31,042 bases of DNA from a virus, in the IMG/VR virus record IMGVR_UViG_3300036851_000204, positions 1-31,042 of that record. One strand, given 5' to 3'. Each line of letters opens with the position of its first letter. Position 1 is the stretch's first letter. Shown here piece by piece: positions 6,335 to 11,727 of the stretch. The notes beneath the pieces are model-generated. The model was not told the origin of the DNA and searched no databases. It was given only the letters and a program-made list of their open reading frames with translations. Both the position numbers and the translations under genes were made by a program.

Positions 6335-6789
6335 GACGCCACCGGGTACGGACCGTGCTTCTTGTTCAGAGCCTTGGCCTTTCTCATCGCTAGGAATCTC
6401 TCGACATTTCCGGTTTCCGCACCAGGCCAAACGATCCGATGGCAATACGCCCGGTCGAGGATCGCCCAGGACTGGTACGCATGGCCGTCGACCCCTTCTC
6501 GACGCATCCGCGTCACGTAGAAGCGGTCAGTCGGCGATGACGGCGACGGATCAAGAAGAAGCCCAGCAGCTATAAATGCCTGCTCCTTGCTCCCGAACAG
6601 ATTGATCAGAGCCTGCGACGACGGGATGTCGTTGATGATTGCCCGGAGATTCAGCTCCGTGTAATGCGGCGGCCTTCCGTACCGATTCGCGAATACTTGG
6701 AGCGCTTCGATAGCCAGTTCTTCCGTCCACGGAGTACGGCGGCGGCGAGCACGGAGCGCGGACAACGGGGCCTCTGATCGTTGCGTCAT
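6331..6789 (-). CDS. Protein with HNH-endonuclease-associated repeat (152 aa)
   Basis: A 152-residue protein whose first half (about residues 18-78) matches the homing-endonuclease-associated repeat pattern: W-T-E-E-x-x-IEALQ-x-FA, then G-R-P-P, then PSS and FGS-x-x-x-AF-x-AAGL. In that family the repeat is a small DNA-binding helical unit found beside HNH nucleases or alone in actinobacterial regulators. No HNH catalytic motif is seen in the C-terminal half (DRFYVTRMRREGVDGHAYQSW...), so it is probably a stand-alone DNA-binding protein. The ATG at 6789 overlaps the upstream stop (ATGA). Confidence 0.7.
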   Translation of the reverse strand: MTQRSEAPLSALRARRRRTPWTEELAIEALQVFANRYGRPPHYTELNLRAIINDIPSSQALINLFGSKEQAFIAAGLLLDPSPSSPTDRFYVTRMRREGVDGHAYQSWAILDRAYCHRIVWPGAETGNVERFLAMRKAKALNKKHGPYPVAS

Positions 6790-7310
6790 GCCGCGCTCCC
6801 GAGGGTCAGCTGGCCGCTCGAGTCCGCCGAGCCCCTCGTAGCCTCCCGTTGCGAGCCGTCGCTCGAGGGCTCCTCGACGGGCTCCAACGGCCAGCCAACA
6901 ATCTGGTAGCAGTACAGCCGCTCGCCGTTCTCACGGGCCGACCACTGCGCGACCTCGTAACCATGGGCGCGGAGGTCGGCGATGCGGCTATGGACCATGA
7001 TCCCGAGCCCGTACAGCTCCCGATGGTCGTGAGGCTTCCCGTCCGACAGAGCCGCGAGGAGCTTCGCGCAGTGCGAGCCCGGCGTCGGGAAGGTGCCTGT
7101 GGGACGCTGGGAACGGCGGGGAACGCGAACGGCCCGGTAGTACAGGCGTCCCCTCTCCCCCTTCCGTGGCGGGGAGATGCGGGCGTCCTGGTGGATGACC
7201 GTCAGGACGTCGTCCATGCGGGCTTCGACGCCTCGGGCGATCTGCAGTGCGGTCGCCTCTTCAGTCGCCTGGAGGAAAGCGCGGATCTCGGCGGGGAGGT
7301 CGCGCGTCAT
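6786..7310 (-). CDS. Winged-helix DNA-binding protein (174 aa)
   Basis: A 174-residue protein with two probable winged helix-turn-helix units. The clearest is at about residues 78-125 (SHCAKLLAALSDGKPHDHRELYGLGIMVHSRIADLRAHG), which has the layout of the phage helix-turn-helix domain of the HTH_39 kind; an N-terminal unit (EIRAFLQATEEATALQIARGVEAR) looks like a second. The C-terminus is Ser/Glu-rich and likely unstructured. Proteins like this are found in phage replication/early regions. The ATG at 7310 overlaps the stop of the J-domain gene (ATGA). Replication or regulatory role is inferred only. Confidence 0.7.
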   Translation of the reverse strand: MTRDLPAEIRAFLQATEEATALQIARGVEARMDDVLTVIHQDARISPPRKGERGRLYYRAVRVPRRSQRPTGTFPTPGSHCAKLLAALSDGKPHDHRELYGLGIMVHSRIADLRAHGYEVAQWSARENGERLYCYQIVGWPLEPVEEPSSDGSQREATRGSADSSGQLTLGSAA

Positions 7311-7936
7311 GCGAGGATCTCCTTCGCCCGCATCACCTGGCGGAAATCGTCGGGGTTGCCGCCGTGGTCGGGATGCGTGGCTCGAAGGGCGGCGGTTACG
7401 TCGCCGTTGCCTCCGAAGTGACGGATGATCTCCTCAGCCTGAGCCCGGGTGACGATCTGGTCTGCCGGGTCGGTAGACGCGGGCAGCTGCTTCCAGCCCG
7501 TGTACTGCTCCCCATGCCGGGTGATCCCGTACCGGTCAACCTTACGGAGCGCCTCGAGGCCGAGCGCGATCGCACGGACGTTCTGCTGCCATCCTTCGCG
7601 GCTGCCACGCCAGTAAGGCGCATCGAAGCGGTCGACGGCGAACTGGAGCGGCTGCCCGTTGCGCCCTTCGGTGAATGAGAGGATGACGCCCGGATGAGCG
7701 GCCTTCGCGTTCGCGCGAGGCAACCCGTCGTTTCGGAAGTCCGTCTCATCTATCGCGAACTGCATCACGATCTGGCGGGCGCGGATGTGGCGGAGCTCAT
7801 CTCCGAGGAGTTCGACGGTGCTCGTCCAGCTCGCGCTGAACGGCGACGGCTTCCGCGACTTCGTGAGTTCGCCCGGCCATCGCTCGATCGGGCGGCACTG
7901 GAGTCCGAGGCTGCGGATGTCCGCGTAACCGCTCAT
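7307..7936 (-). CDS. J-domain-like protein (209 aa)
   Basis: A 209-residue protein whose C-terminus (about residues 165-209) resembles a J domain: a helix, then the signature HPD at 188-190 in THPDHGG, then the helix DDFRQVMRAKEIL. The N-terminal 150 residues (ERWPGELTKSRKPSPFSAS..., LGDELRHIRARQIVMQFAI...) form a separate domain seen in actinobacterial phage proteins of this type. J domains stimulate Hsp70 (DnaK) ATPase, so this may recruit host DnaK to a phage complex, as lambda does by other means. The start ATG at 7936 overlaps the upstream stop (ATGA); a longer reading to 8026 is low-complexity. Chaperone recruitment is inference; the HPD is seen directly. Confidence 0.78.
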   Translation of the reverse strand: MSGYADIRSLGLQCRPIERWPGELTKSRKPSPFSASWTSTVELLGDELRHIRARQIVMQFAIDETDFRNDGLPRANAKAAHPGVILSFTEGRNGQPLQFAVDRFDAPYWRGSREGWQQNVRAIALGLEALRKVDRYGITRHGEQYTGWKQLPASTDPADQIVTRAQAEEIIRHFGGNGDVTAALRATHPDHGGNPDDFRQVMRAKEILA

Positions 7937-8211
7937 GCTGCTACCCCGCCGGTCGCCGGGAGCGGGGCAACCCCCCAGGCCTCTCCGCTCCCGGCCGGCG
8001 TTGTCGTGACGTCGCCCCCTGGGCAATCGCGTTGGGTGATGAGGCAGTCACGAACCTGGTTGGCGAAGTTCTCCTCGGCCGCAGCAACAGCCGGCGCCTC
8101 CAAGTCAAAGGCGCAGCCGACGCAGACCATCAGGTCGATGCCGTCGACGTGCTGACGGATCACCGGCGGCTCCAGCCTGCATTGATCGCAGATGATCCCG
8201 ACGACGTTCAC
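7933..8211 (-). CDS. Zinc-ribbon-like protein (92 aa)
   Basis: A 92-residue protein with two CxxC pairs, CDQC (about residues 8-11) and CVGC (about 30-33), separated by a beta hairpin (PVIRQHVDGIDLMV); this is a standard small zinc-ribbon layout. A helical part (AAAEENFANQVRDCLI) and a Gly/Pro/Ala-rich tail follow. The start GTG at 8211 overlaps the stop of the upstream gene (GTGA). Related in form, not clearly in sequence, to the other zinc-ribbon genes of this operon. Confidence 0.72.
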   Translation of the reverse strand: MNVVGIICDQCRLEPPVIRQHVDGIDLMVCVGCAFDLEAPAVAAAEENFANQVRDCLITQRDCPGGDVTTTPAGSGEAWGVAPLPATGGVAA

Positions 8212-8627
8212 GGGACGAGCTGCTCCTGGCCGACAAGCCGGTCGTACGCGTAGCGAAGATCAGTGAGGCGTCGCCGAGCGAGCTCCGCTTGCCACTCGTT
8301 ATCGATCGTCGGGAACTTCTCGGCGATCCCGTGGAGCGTGTTGTGTTCCCGCCGCGCCCGAGTGATCTGGGTGCGGAGCATCCTTTCTACGTGCTCGCGG
8401 GCGTCCCGTTCGATCGTCGCGAGCTTGTAGATCGGCTCGCCCTGGACGTAGTTCACGATGACCGGCTCCTGCCCGAATAGGTCACGGAGCCAGGCGAGAG
8501 CGCGCGTCAACTGCGATGACGTCAGGCCGGAATACAGGCACCATATTTTCCGGTTGAGTCCGCCGGGATGGATTGCGATGACGTCGAATGCCTGCTCGCC
8601 AGCTGCTTCTGCCGTGAGGCGCGCCAT
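8208..8627 (-). CDS. Helical DNA-binding-like protein (139 aa)
   Basis: A 139-residue protein. Residues about 28-75 (IWCLYSGLTSSQLTRALAWLRDLFGQEPVIVNYVQGEPIYKLA) have the helix-turn-helix plus beta-wing pattern of a winged helix, and the rest (ARREHNTLHGIAEKF..., ELARRRLTDLRYAYDRL) is helical. The ATG at 8627 lies one base after the stop of the preceding gene. The pattern recalls conserved winged-helix proteins near actinobacterial phage repressors, but I cannot name the family safely. Confidence 0.68.
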   Translation of the reverse strand: MARLTAEAAGEQAFDVIAIHPGGLNRKIWCLYSGLTSSQLTRALAWLRDLFGQEPVIVNYVQGEPIYKLATIERDAREHVERMLRTQITRARREHNTLHGIAEKFPTIDNEWQAELARRRLTDLRYAYDRLVGQEQLVP

Positions 8628-8628
8628 C

Positions 8629-9315
8629 TCAGACCTCGCCCGCGAGAATCTGGTTTATGGCGTCGTCCACGTTGCTGCCGTCTAGGAGACCGCGGGCTAG
8701 TTCGACCTTCTCGGTGAGGTCGTCGAGCCAGTCCCGGCAGTGGTCAACCCACAGGCCGGGTCGCTCTCCCTCGATCGTGTTCGCCAGCTTCAGGAACCCG
8801 GCGAGTGCGCCGCGGGCGCGGACGAGCTCGTGTTCGGCGTCCCGTAGCAGCTGGGACGCCTCGAGGTCGTCGGCTACCTCCGGGCCGACGTTCTCGCGGA
8901 ACGCCCTGTTGGCCTCGTCGGCCGGTCGCAGCGTGCGACGTTCGTCGTCGTCGTGCGCGGCGATCCTGGTTGCCCTGGTGACCTTCGCACGGACAACCGG
9001 ATCAGCCAGCAGCGTTTCGGCAATCTCCTCGGCGGGCAGGTCGCGGAGCACGACCTTGGCGTGACGCTTGGCTTGGACGCCTGTCGGTTCGGTGAAAGGC
9101 GCCGTGCGCGATGCGCTGTTTGCAGGTGTTTCGTGCCAGGAGACGATCCGTTCGGCCCAGCTCTTGGAATGTCCGAGCGCCTCGCCGATCTCGGCCCAGG
9201 TGGCGCCTTCGTCCTTCGCCGCCCGCATCTTCTCGGCGGCCTTGCGGTAAAACTCCTCGCCTCGGGCGAGGAAGCCCTTGGCCTCGGCCAGCAAGGCGGT
9301 AGCGCGGCCATTCAT
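8629..9315 (-). CDS. HTH-containing early protein (228 aa)
   Basis: A 228-residue, almost wholly helical protein. An N-terminal coiled region (LLAEAKGFLARGEEFYRKAAEKM) is followed by a helix-turn-helix ATWAEIGEALGHSKSWAERIV (about residues 36-56), and later helices (DEANRAFRENVGPEV..., ELVRARGALAGFLKLANTI...). The layout resembles ParB/RepB-like or small DNA-binding replication proteins, but no nuclease or ATPase motif is visible. The ATG at 9315 overlaps the stop of the 49-aa gene (ATGA) and has GGGAGA just upstream; a longer reading to 9363 shadows that gene. Confidence 0.75.
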   Translation of the reverse strand: MNGRATALLAEAKGFLARGEEFYRKAAEKMRAAKDEGATWAEIGEALGHSKSWAERIVSWHETPANSASRTAPFTEPTGVQAKRHAKVVLRDLPAEEIAETLLADPVVRAKVTRATRIAAHDDDERRTLRPADEANRAFRENVGPEVADDLEASQLLRDAEHELVRARGALAGFLKLANTIEGERPGLWVDHCRDWLDDLTEKVELARGLLDGSNVDDAINQILAGEV

Positions 9316-9461
9316 CGGTCTCCCTTCATGTAGGTGAGGTCGGCCTTGGCGGCCTGCGCCCACCGTGCGAGCAGCGCCTCGGCGAGATGACCGGCCGTCG
9401 TCATCTCCTCGCGGGCGATCCGCCGGAACTCGGCACGGAGTACGACGGCGAGGTCGATCAC
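9312..9461 (-). CDS. Small helical protein (49 aa)
   Basis: A 49-residue protein (MIDLAVVLRAEFRRIAREEMTTAG...), predicted to form two amphipathic helices. It is the second gene of the early operon. The GTG at 9461 overlaps the stop of the Cro-like regulator (GTGA), which makes its translation dependent on that gene. The longer reading to 9560 is Ser/Arg-rich and shadows the regulator. Could be a small partner of the flanking DNA-binding proteins; unknown. Confidence 0.6.
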   Translation of the reverse strand: MIDLAVVLRAEFRRIAREEMTTAGHLAEALLARWAQAAKADLTYMKGDR

Positions 9462-9682
9462 TCGTCCTCCTCGTCGTCGCTGAGAAGTTCCGGCCTCGCG
9501 AGAACCTCGGCGAGTCGAACGCGATGACGCTGCACTGGGCGGTGCTTGTCCTGCTCCCACCCGATCAGAACCTGGCGGGTAGTACCGAGCTGTGCTGCTA
9601 GCGCGTCGAGCGTGTATCCAGCGGCCTTGCGCGCTTGCTGGATCCGCTCACCGAGCGTGCCAACATCGAGGCGTGTGTTCAT
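9458..9682 (-). CDS. Cro-like XRE-family regulator heading the early operon (74 aa)
   Basis: A 74-residue helix-turn-helix protein of the XRE (Cro/cI) family. The five-helix domain fills residues 8-62, with the HTH at about 24-42 (TLDALAAQLGTTRQVLIGWE), and the tail is acidic (LLSDDEEDE). It is the first gene of the leftward operon. A TTGACA/TATAAC promoter ends eight bases before its ATG and no ribosome binding site is present, so its mRNA is probably leaderless. Its recognition helix is nearly identical to that of the divergent XRE gene at 9769 (LGTTRQV followed by GWE and KHRP), so both should bind the same operators. By position and size it is Cro-like; which of the two maintains lysogeny is not proved. 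Confidence 0.88.
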   Translation of the reverse strand: MNTRLDVGTLGERIQQARKAAGYTLDALAAQLGTTRQVLIGWEQDKHRPVQRHRVRLAEVLARPELLSDDEEDE

Positions 9683-9704
9683 ACGTGCGAGTTATATCGC
9701 ACGT
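9683..9704. promoter_or_regulatory. Operator: perfect inverted repeat over the early promoter
   Basis: ACGTGCGA, six bases, TCGCACGT: an 8-bp perfect inverted repeat. It covers the -10 box of the leftward early promoter and abuts the ATG at 9682, so a bound repressor would block RNA polymerase. A third, weaker half-site (ACGTGTCA, 9711-9718) overlaps the -35 with the same six-base spacing. The likely ligands are the two XRE regulators. Confidence 0.7.
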
Positions 9705-9719
9705 TCTCATACGTGTCAA
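9691..9719 (-). promoter_or_regulatory. Early leftward promoter (TTGACA-17-TATAAC)
   Basis: On the minus strand, TTGACA (9719-9714) is separated by exactly 17 bp from TATAAC (9696-9691), a near-consensus sigma-70-type promoter. The predicted start is at 9684-9682, at or within two bases of the ATG of the Cro-like gene, so the transcript would be leaderless. It probably drives the whole chain of overlapping genes to its left. Confidence 0.8.
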
Positions 9720-9748
9720 CCTAGTTCGCCCTACCGGATTGCCGCAAT

Positions 9749-9768
9749 GTGCGACAACCTTTTCGCAC
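9749..9768. promoter_or_regulatory. Second operator-like inverted repeat
   Basis: GTGCGA, eight bases, TCGCAC: a 6-bp inverted repeat with the same core as the operator at 9683-9704, extendable to 8 bp with one mismatch. It ends directly at the GTG start (9769) of the divergent XRE gene. The spacer is two bases longer than in the first operator, which may mean different affinity or that only one regulator prefers it. Confidence 0.6.
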
Positions 9769-10257
9769 GTGCCTACTGACGAACTGGATCTCGTACAACT
9801 CGGCGCCCTACTCCGCAAGGCCAGGGAAGCGAGCACCTGGCAATCGCTCGACGCGTTGGCCAAGCAGCTCGGAACGACGCGTCAGGTCATCATGGGCTGG
9901 GAGCACGGGAAGCACCGGCCGAGCAACCGCCACGCGATCAGCCTCAGTTCCCTGCTCGGCGTACCCTATGACACGATCCGGCCGGCTTCGGTTCAGCCGC
10001 GCCCGTCCGATCTATCCGTCTACGAACGTCTGGACGAGATCGAGGACGATGTCGCGATGCTCAAGCGGGCGCTCGAGGTTCTGGGTCGTCCCGGCAGACG
10101 ATCCGAAGATGACCGTCACGCCGAGATGATGAGCCTCGTCGATGAGGCTGAGGAGCGCGCGCGCGCCTTTCGAGCTCGTCGAGAGCAGCTTCCTCAGCCG
10201 CGAGCACCTCGTTCAGGCGGGAGAGGGCCATCTCAAGCTGGCGACGCATCAAGCTGA
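9769..10257 (+). CDS. XRE-family repressor-like regulator (162 aa)
   Basis: A 162-residue protein with an N-terminal XRE helix-turn-helix domain (residues 8-68; HTH about 27-45, SLDALAKQLGTTRQVIMGWE) and a C-terminal helical part (VYERLDEIEDDVAMLKRALEVL, then DEAEERARAFRARREQL) that could form a coiled-coil dimer. It lacks the LexA-like peptidase domain of lambda cI, so RecA-driven self-cleavage is not expected. The start is taken as GTG at 9769, because the HTH domain begins just after it and the longer reading upstream would run through the operators and the other gene's promoter. No ribosome binding site and no clear promoter are visible. It is the best candidate for the lysogeny repressor, by position (opposite the early operon) and size. 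Confidence 0.85.
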   Translation: MPTDELDLVQLGALLRKAREASTWQSLDALAKQLGTTRQVIMGWEHGKHRPSNRHAISLSSLLGVPYDTIRPASVQPRPSDLSVYERLDEIEDDVAMLKRALEVLGRPGRRSEDDRHAEMMSLVDEAEERARAFRARREQLPQPRAPRSGGRGPSQAGDASS

Positions 10258-10360
10258 TGGGCGCCCGGTCCGCAGCATCCACGATCGTCCCCAGTCTCCT
10301 CGCCGGAAGGAAACCCGGGACTCCCCTGCGTGGTACTACGAACCGGGGCCGCCAATCGGT

Positions 10361-10389
10361 TTGCAGGATCGTGAGAAGTCGCTCATGAT
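10361..10389 (+). promoter_or_regulatory. Possible weak promoter before the membrane gene
   Basis: TTGCAG, 17 bp, CATGAT lies with the -10 six bases before the GTG at 10396. Each hexamer matches consensus only partly (3/6 and 4/6), so this is tentative. It matters because the region 10258-10395 otherwise holds no gene on the plus strand and no ribosome binding site is seen for the membrane protein. Confidence 0.25.
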
Positions 10390-10395
10390 GCGATC

Positions 10396-10674
10396 GTGAG
10401 CGTGGCCCATCCGACAGCGGAGCAGCGCAAGATGACGCTTGACGCGACGTTGCAACGGTACGGCGCCGGCGGCTGGCGGATCGAGTCCAGGTCGGATTAC
10501 CAGGCGACGATCGCGCACGGGAAGGAGGTCAGCCACCTCCTGCATTTCTTCCTTACCGTGTTCACGCTGGGAATCTGGCTGATCGCGTGGTTCGGACTCG
10601 GCGTGTTCGGCGGTGTGCAGCGGCGGATGGTCACGATCGACGAGTTCGGGAACGTCGTCGATCAGAAGCTCTGA
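10396..10674 (+). CDS. Small membrane protein beside the repressor (92 aa)
   Basis: A 92-residue protein: an N-terminal soluble part (GAGGWRIESRSDYQATIAHGK), a hydrophobic segment (LLHFFLTVFTLGIWLIAWFGLGVFGG, about residues 48-73) that could be one long or two short membrane helices, and a short C-terminal part (RRMVTIDEFGNVVDQ). This layout matches a conserved family of small membrane proteins found in actinobacteria and their phages. The start is placed at GTG 10396; an ATG 12 codons later is an alternative. It lies downstream of the repressor on the same strand, so expression from the lysogen and a role in superinfection exclusion are possible but inferred. Confidence 0.75.
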   Translation: MSVAHPTAEQRKMTLDATLQRYGAGGWRIESRSDYQATIAHGKEVSHLLHFFLTVFTLGIWLIAWFGLGVFGGVQRRMVTIDEFGNVVDQKL

Positions 10675-10718
10675 GCCCGGCCCCGCCGGACGGGGGACTC
10701 TCGGGCGGGGCCGGGCTC
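10673..10718. terminator. Strong hairpin, probable two-way terminator
   Basis: GAGCCCGGCCCCGCC (10673-10687) and its exact complement (10704-10718) form a 15-bp perfect stem with a 16-base loop. The stem begins within the stop codon of the plus-strand membrane gene. It separates two convergent transcripts: the immunity genes from the left and the late operon from the right. There is no U-run, as is usual for high-GC terminators. Confidence 0.75.
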
Positions 10719-10722
10719 TACG

Positions 10723-10749
10723 CCCTCACCGGGAAAAGGGCAGTGAGGG
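10723..10749. terminator. Second hairpin at the end of the late operon
   Basis: CCCTCAC (10723-10729) pairs with GTGAGGG (10743-10749), a 7-bp stem with a 13-base loop, ending just before the stop codon of the holin-like gene on the minus strand. It may add to the larger hairpin next to it to stop the late transcript. Confidence 0.5.
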
Positions 10750-10968
10750 TCAGTCCTTCTGCGGCTCGAGGTTCGTGAAGAGCGCCTGGATCGCGCGGAG
10801 GCCCGCGGTGACGGCACCGCCGATGAGAGCGACGATCGCGCTCTTCGACGCGTTCCAGTCACCGGCCGCGACGTCGTCCCAGACGCCGGCGAGGCCGAGG
10901 AAGAAGAAGGGGATGAACGCTCTGATGAAGCTGAGCGCGACCTTCCTCCAGAAGATGGCTCCGAACAT
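10750..10968 (-). CDS. Holin-like membrane protein (72 aa)
   Basis: A 72-residue protein with two hydrophobic segments: VALSFIRAFIPFFFLGLAGVW (about 10-30) and SAIVALIGGAVTAGLRAIQALF (about 43-64), with a charged C-terminus (EPQKD). Size, two helices and position at the end of the lysis cassette fit a class II-like holin, which opens the membrane so the endolysin can reach the wall. The ATG at 10968 has a perfect AGGAGGTGA about five bases before it. It is the last gene of the late operon, followed by the terminator hairpins. Direct family match was not tested. Confidence 0.75.
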   Translation of the reverse strand: MFGAIFWRKVALSFIRAFIPFFFLGLAGVWDDVAAGDWNASKSAIVALIGGAVTAGLRAIQALFTNLEPQKD

Positions 10969-10982
10969 GGGTTCACCTCCTC

Positions 10983-11420
10983 TCAGGGTTCGAGTGGGAC
11001 GAGGTGGAGCGTGCGGACGTAGATGTCGCAGTCGACGCTGAAGTTCGCCGCGATCTGGATGTCGAAGAACTGATTGAGCACCTGGGCTCCTTCCGGCGTC
11101 GTGGTCGGGAGAGCGTTCAGGAAGTCGCGTTGCCGTTCGGCCGACAGCCTGGCCTGCGTCCTGGTCTGGTTGTTGAGTTCGCAGACGCCGCGGCGGAACT
11201 CGTCGCGGTTCAGCACGAGCTGCCGGTTGAACGCGCCGAGCCGGTCAGTGAAGTCCTCAAGCCGTTCGATCTGCACGTTGTTCTGCGCAGCTTCAGACCG
11301 GTTGGACTGCCACACCCAGATGATCGCGGCGACCGCGAGGAAGGCTGCCACGAGGTTGCATGCGAAGCCGATGAGAAGCAGGTTCCCTGGGGGGAGTCGG
11401 TCAAGCAGTCGTTGCCGCAT
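10983..11420 (-). CDS. Membrane-anchored protein with periplasmic-type helical domain (145 aa)
   Basis: A 145-residue protein with one transmembrane helix near the N-terminus (LLLIGFACNLVAAFLAVAAIIWVW, about 14-37), then a mostly helical soluble domain (AQNNVQIERLEDFTDRLGAFNRQLVLNRDEF...) with two cysteines. The ATG at 11420 has AGGAGG upstream and overlaps the end of the previous gene by 20 bp. Its place between endolysin and holin suggests a lysis accessory role, such as a spanin-like or antiholin protein; it could also be a second holin. The evidence is positional. Confidence 0.65.
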   Translation of the reverse strand: MRQRLLDRLPPGNLLLIGFACNLVAAFLAVAAIIWVWQSNRSEAAQNNVQIERLEDFTDRLGAFNRQLVLNRDEFRRGVCELNNQTRTQARLSAERQRDFLNALPTTTPEGAQVLNQFFDIQIAANFSVDCDIYVRTLHLVPLEP

Positions 11421-11727
11421 CTAGCCTCCTTCTGAGGCGTTCGTTCTCCTCTTCGAGGTGGGCGATCCGGTGGGCCTGCCCAGCGATCTGCGTGGCCTGG
11501 GCGGCGTTCTGGACACGTAAAGAGGTGAGTTCGGCTTCGAGGTGGGCTACCCGGTCACGCAGCTCGGTGCGCAGCGACGTCGATTCCTTCCACAGGCTGG
11601 CGGCTTCGCTCGTGTCGATCCGTCCGGACCGTTGCCGGCGGATGAGGTACCAGGACGCTCCGAACGATCCGACAGCGGCGATGAGGGCGGCGACGATCCC
11701 CGCGATGAGGGCGACGCCGCCGGTCAC
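11401..11727 (-). CDS. Membrane-anchored coiled-coil protein in the lysis cassette (108 aa)
   Basis: A 108-residue protein: transmembrane helix (VALIAGIVAALIAAVGSFGASWYLI, about 5-29), basic RRQRSGR, then a long coiled coil (LRTELRDRVAHLEAELTSLRVQNAAQATQIAGQAHRIAHLEEENERLRRRL) with regular Leu spacing. The GTG start at 11727 overlaps the stop of the endolysin (GTGA). The shape resembles i-spanin or antiholin proteins, but a Gram-positive-type host would not need a spanin, so a lysis-timing or tail/host-membrane role is as likely. Confidence 0.68.
   Translation of the reverse strand: MTGGVALIAGIVAALIAAVGSFGASWYLIRRQRSGRIDTSEAASLWKESTSLRTELRDRVAHLEAELTSLRVQNAAQATQIAGQAHRIAHLEEENERLRRRLDAATTA

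Noticed and set aside
10061-10282. A 73-codon minus-strand frame overlapping the end of the repressor-like gene
   Set aside because: Its first half looks protein-like, but it lies wholly opposite the C-terminal helices of the plus-strand regulator, has no promoter and ends without any family match. It is the least certain of the rejected frames.
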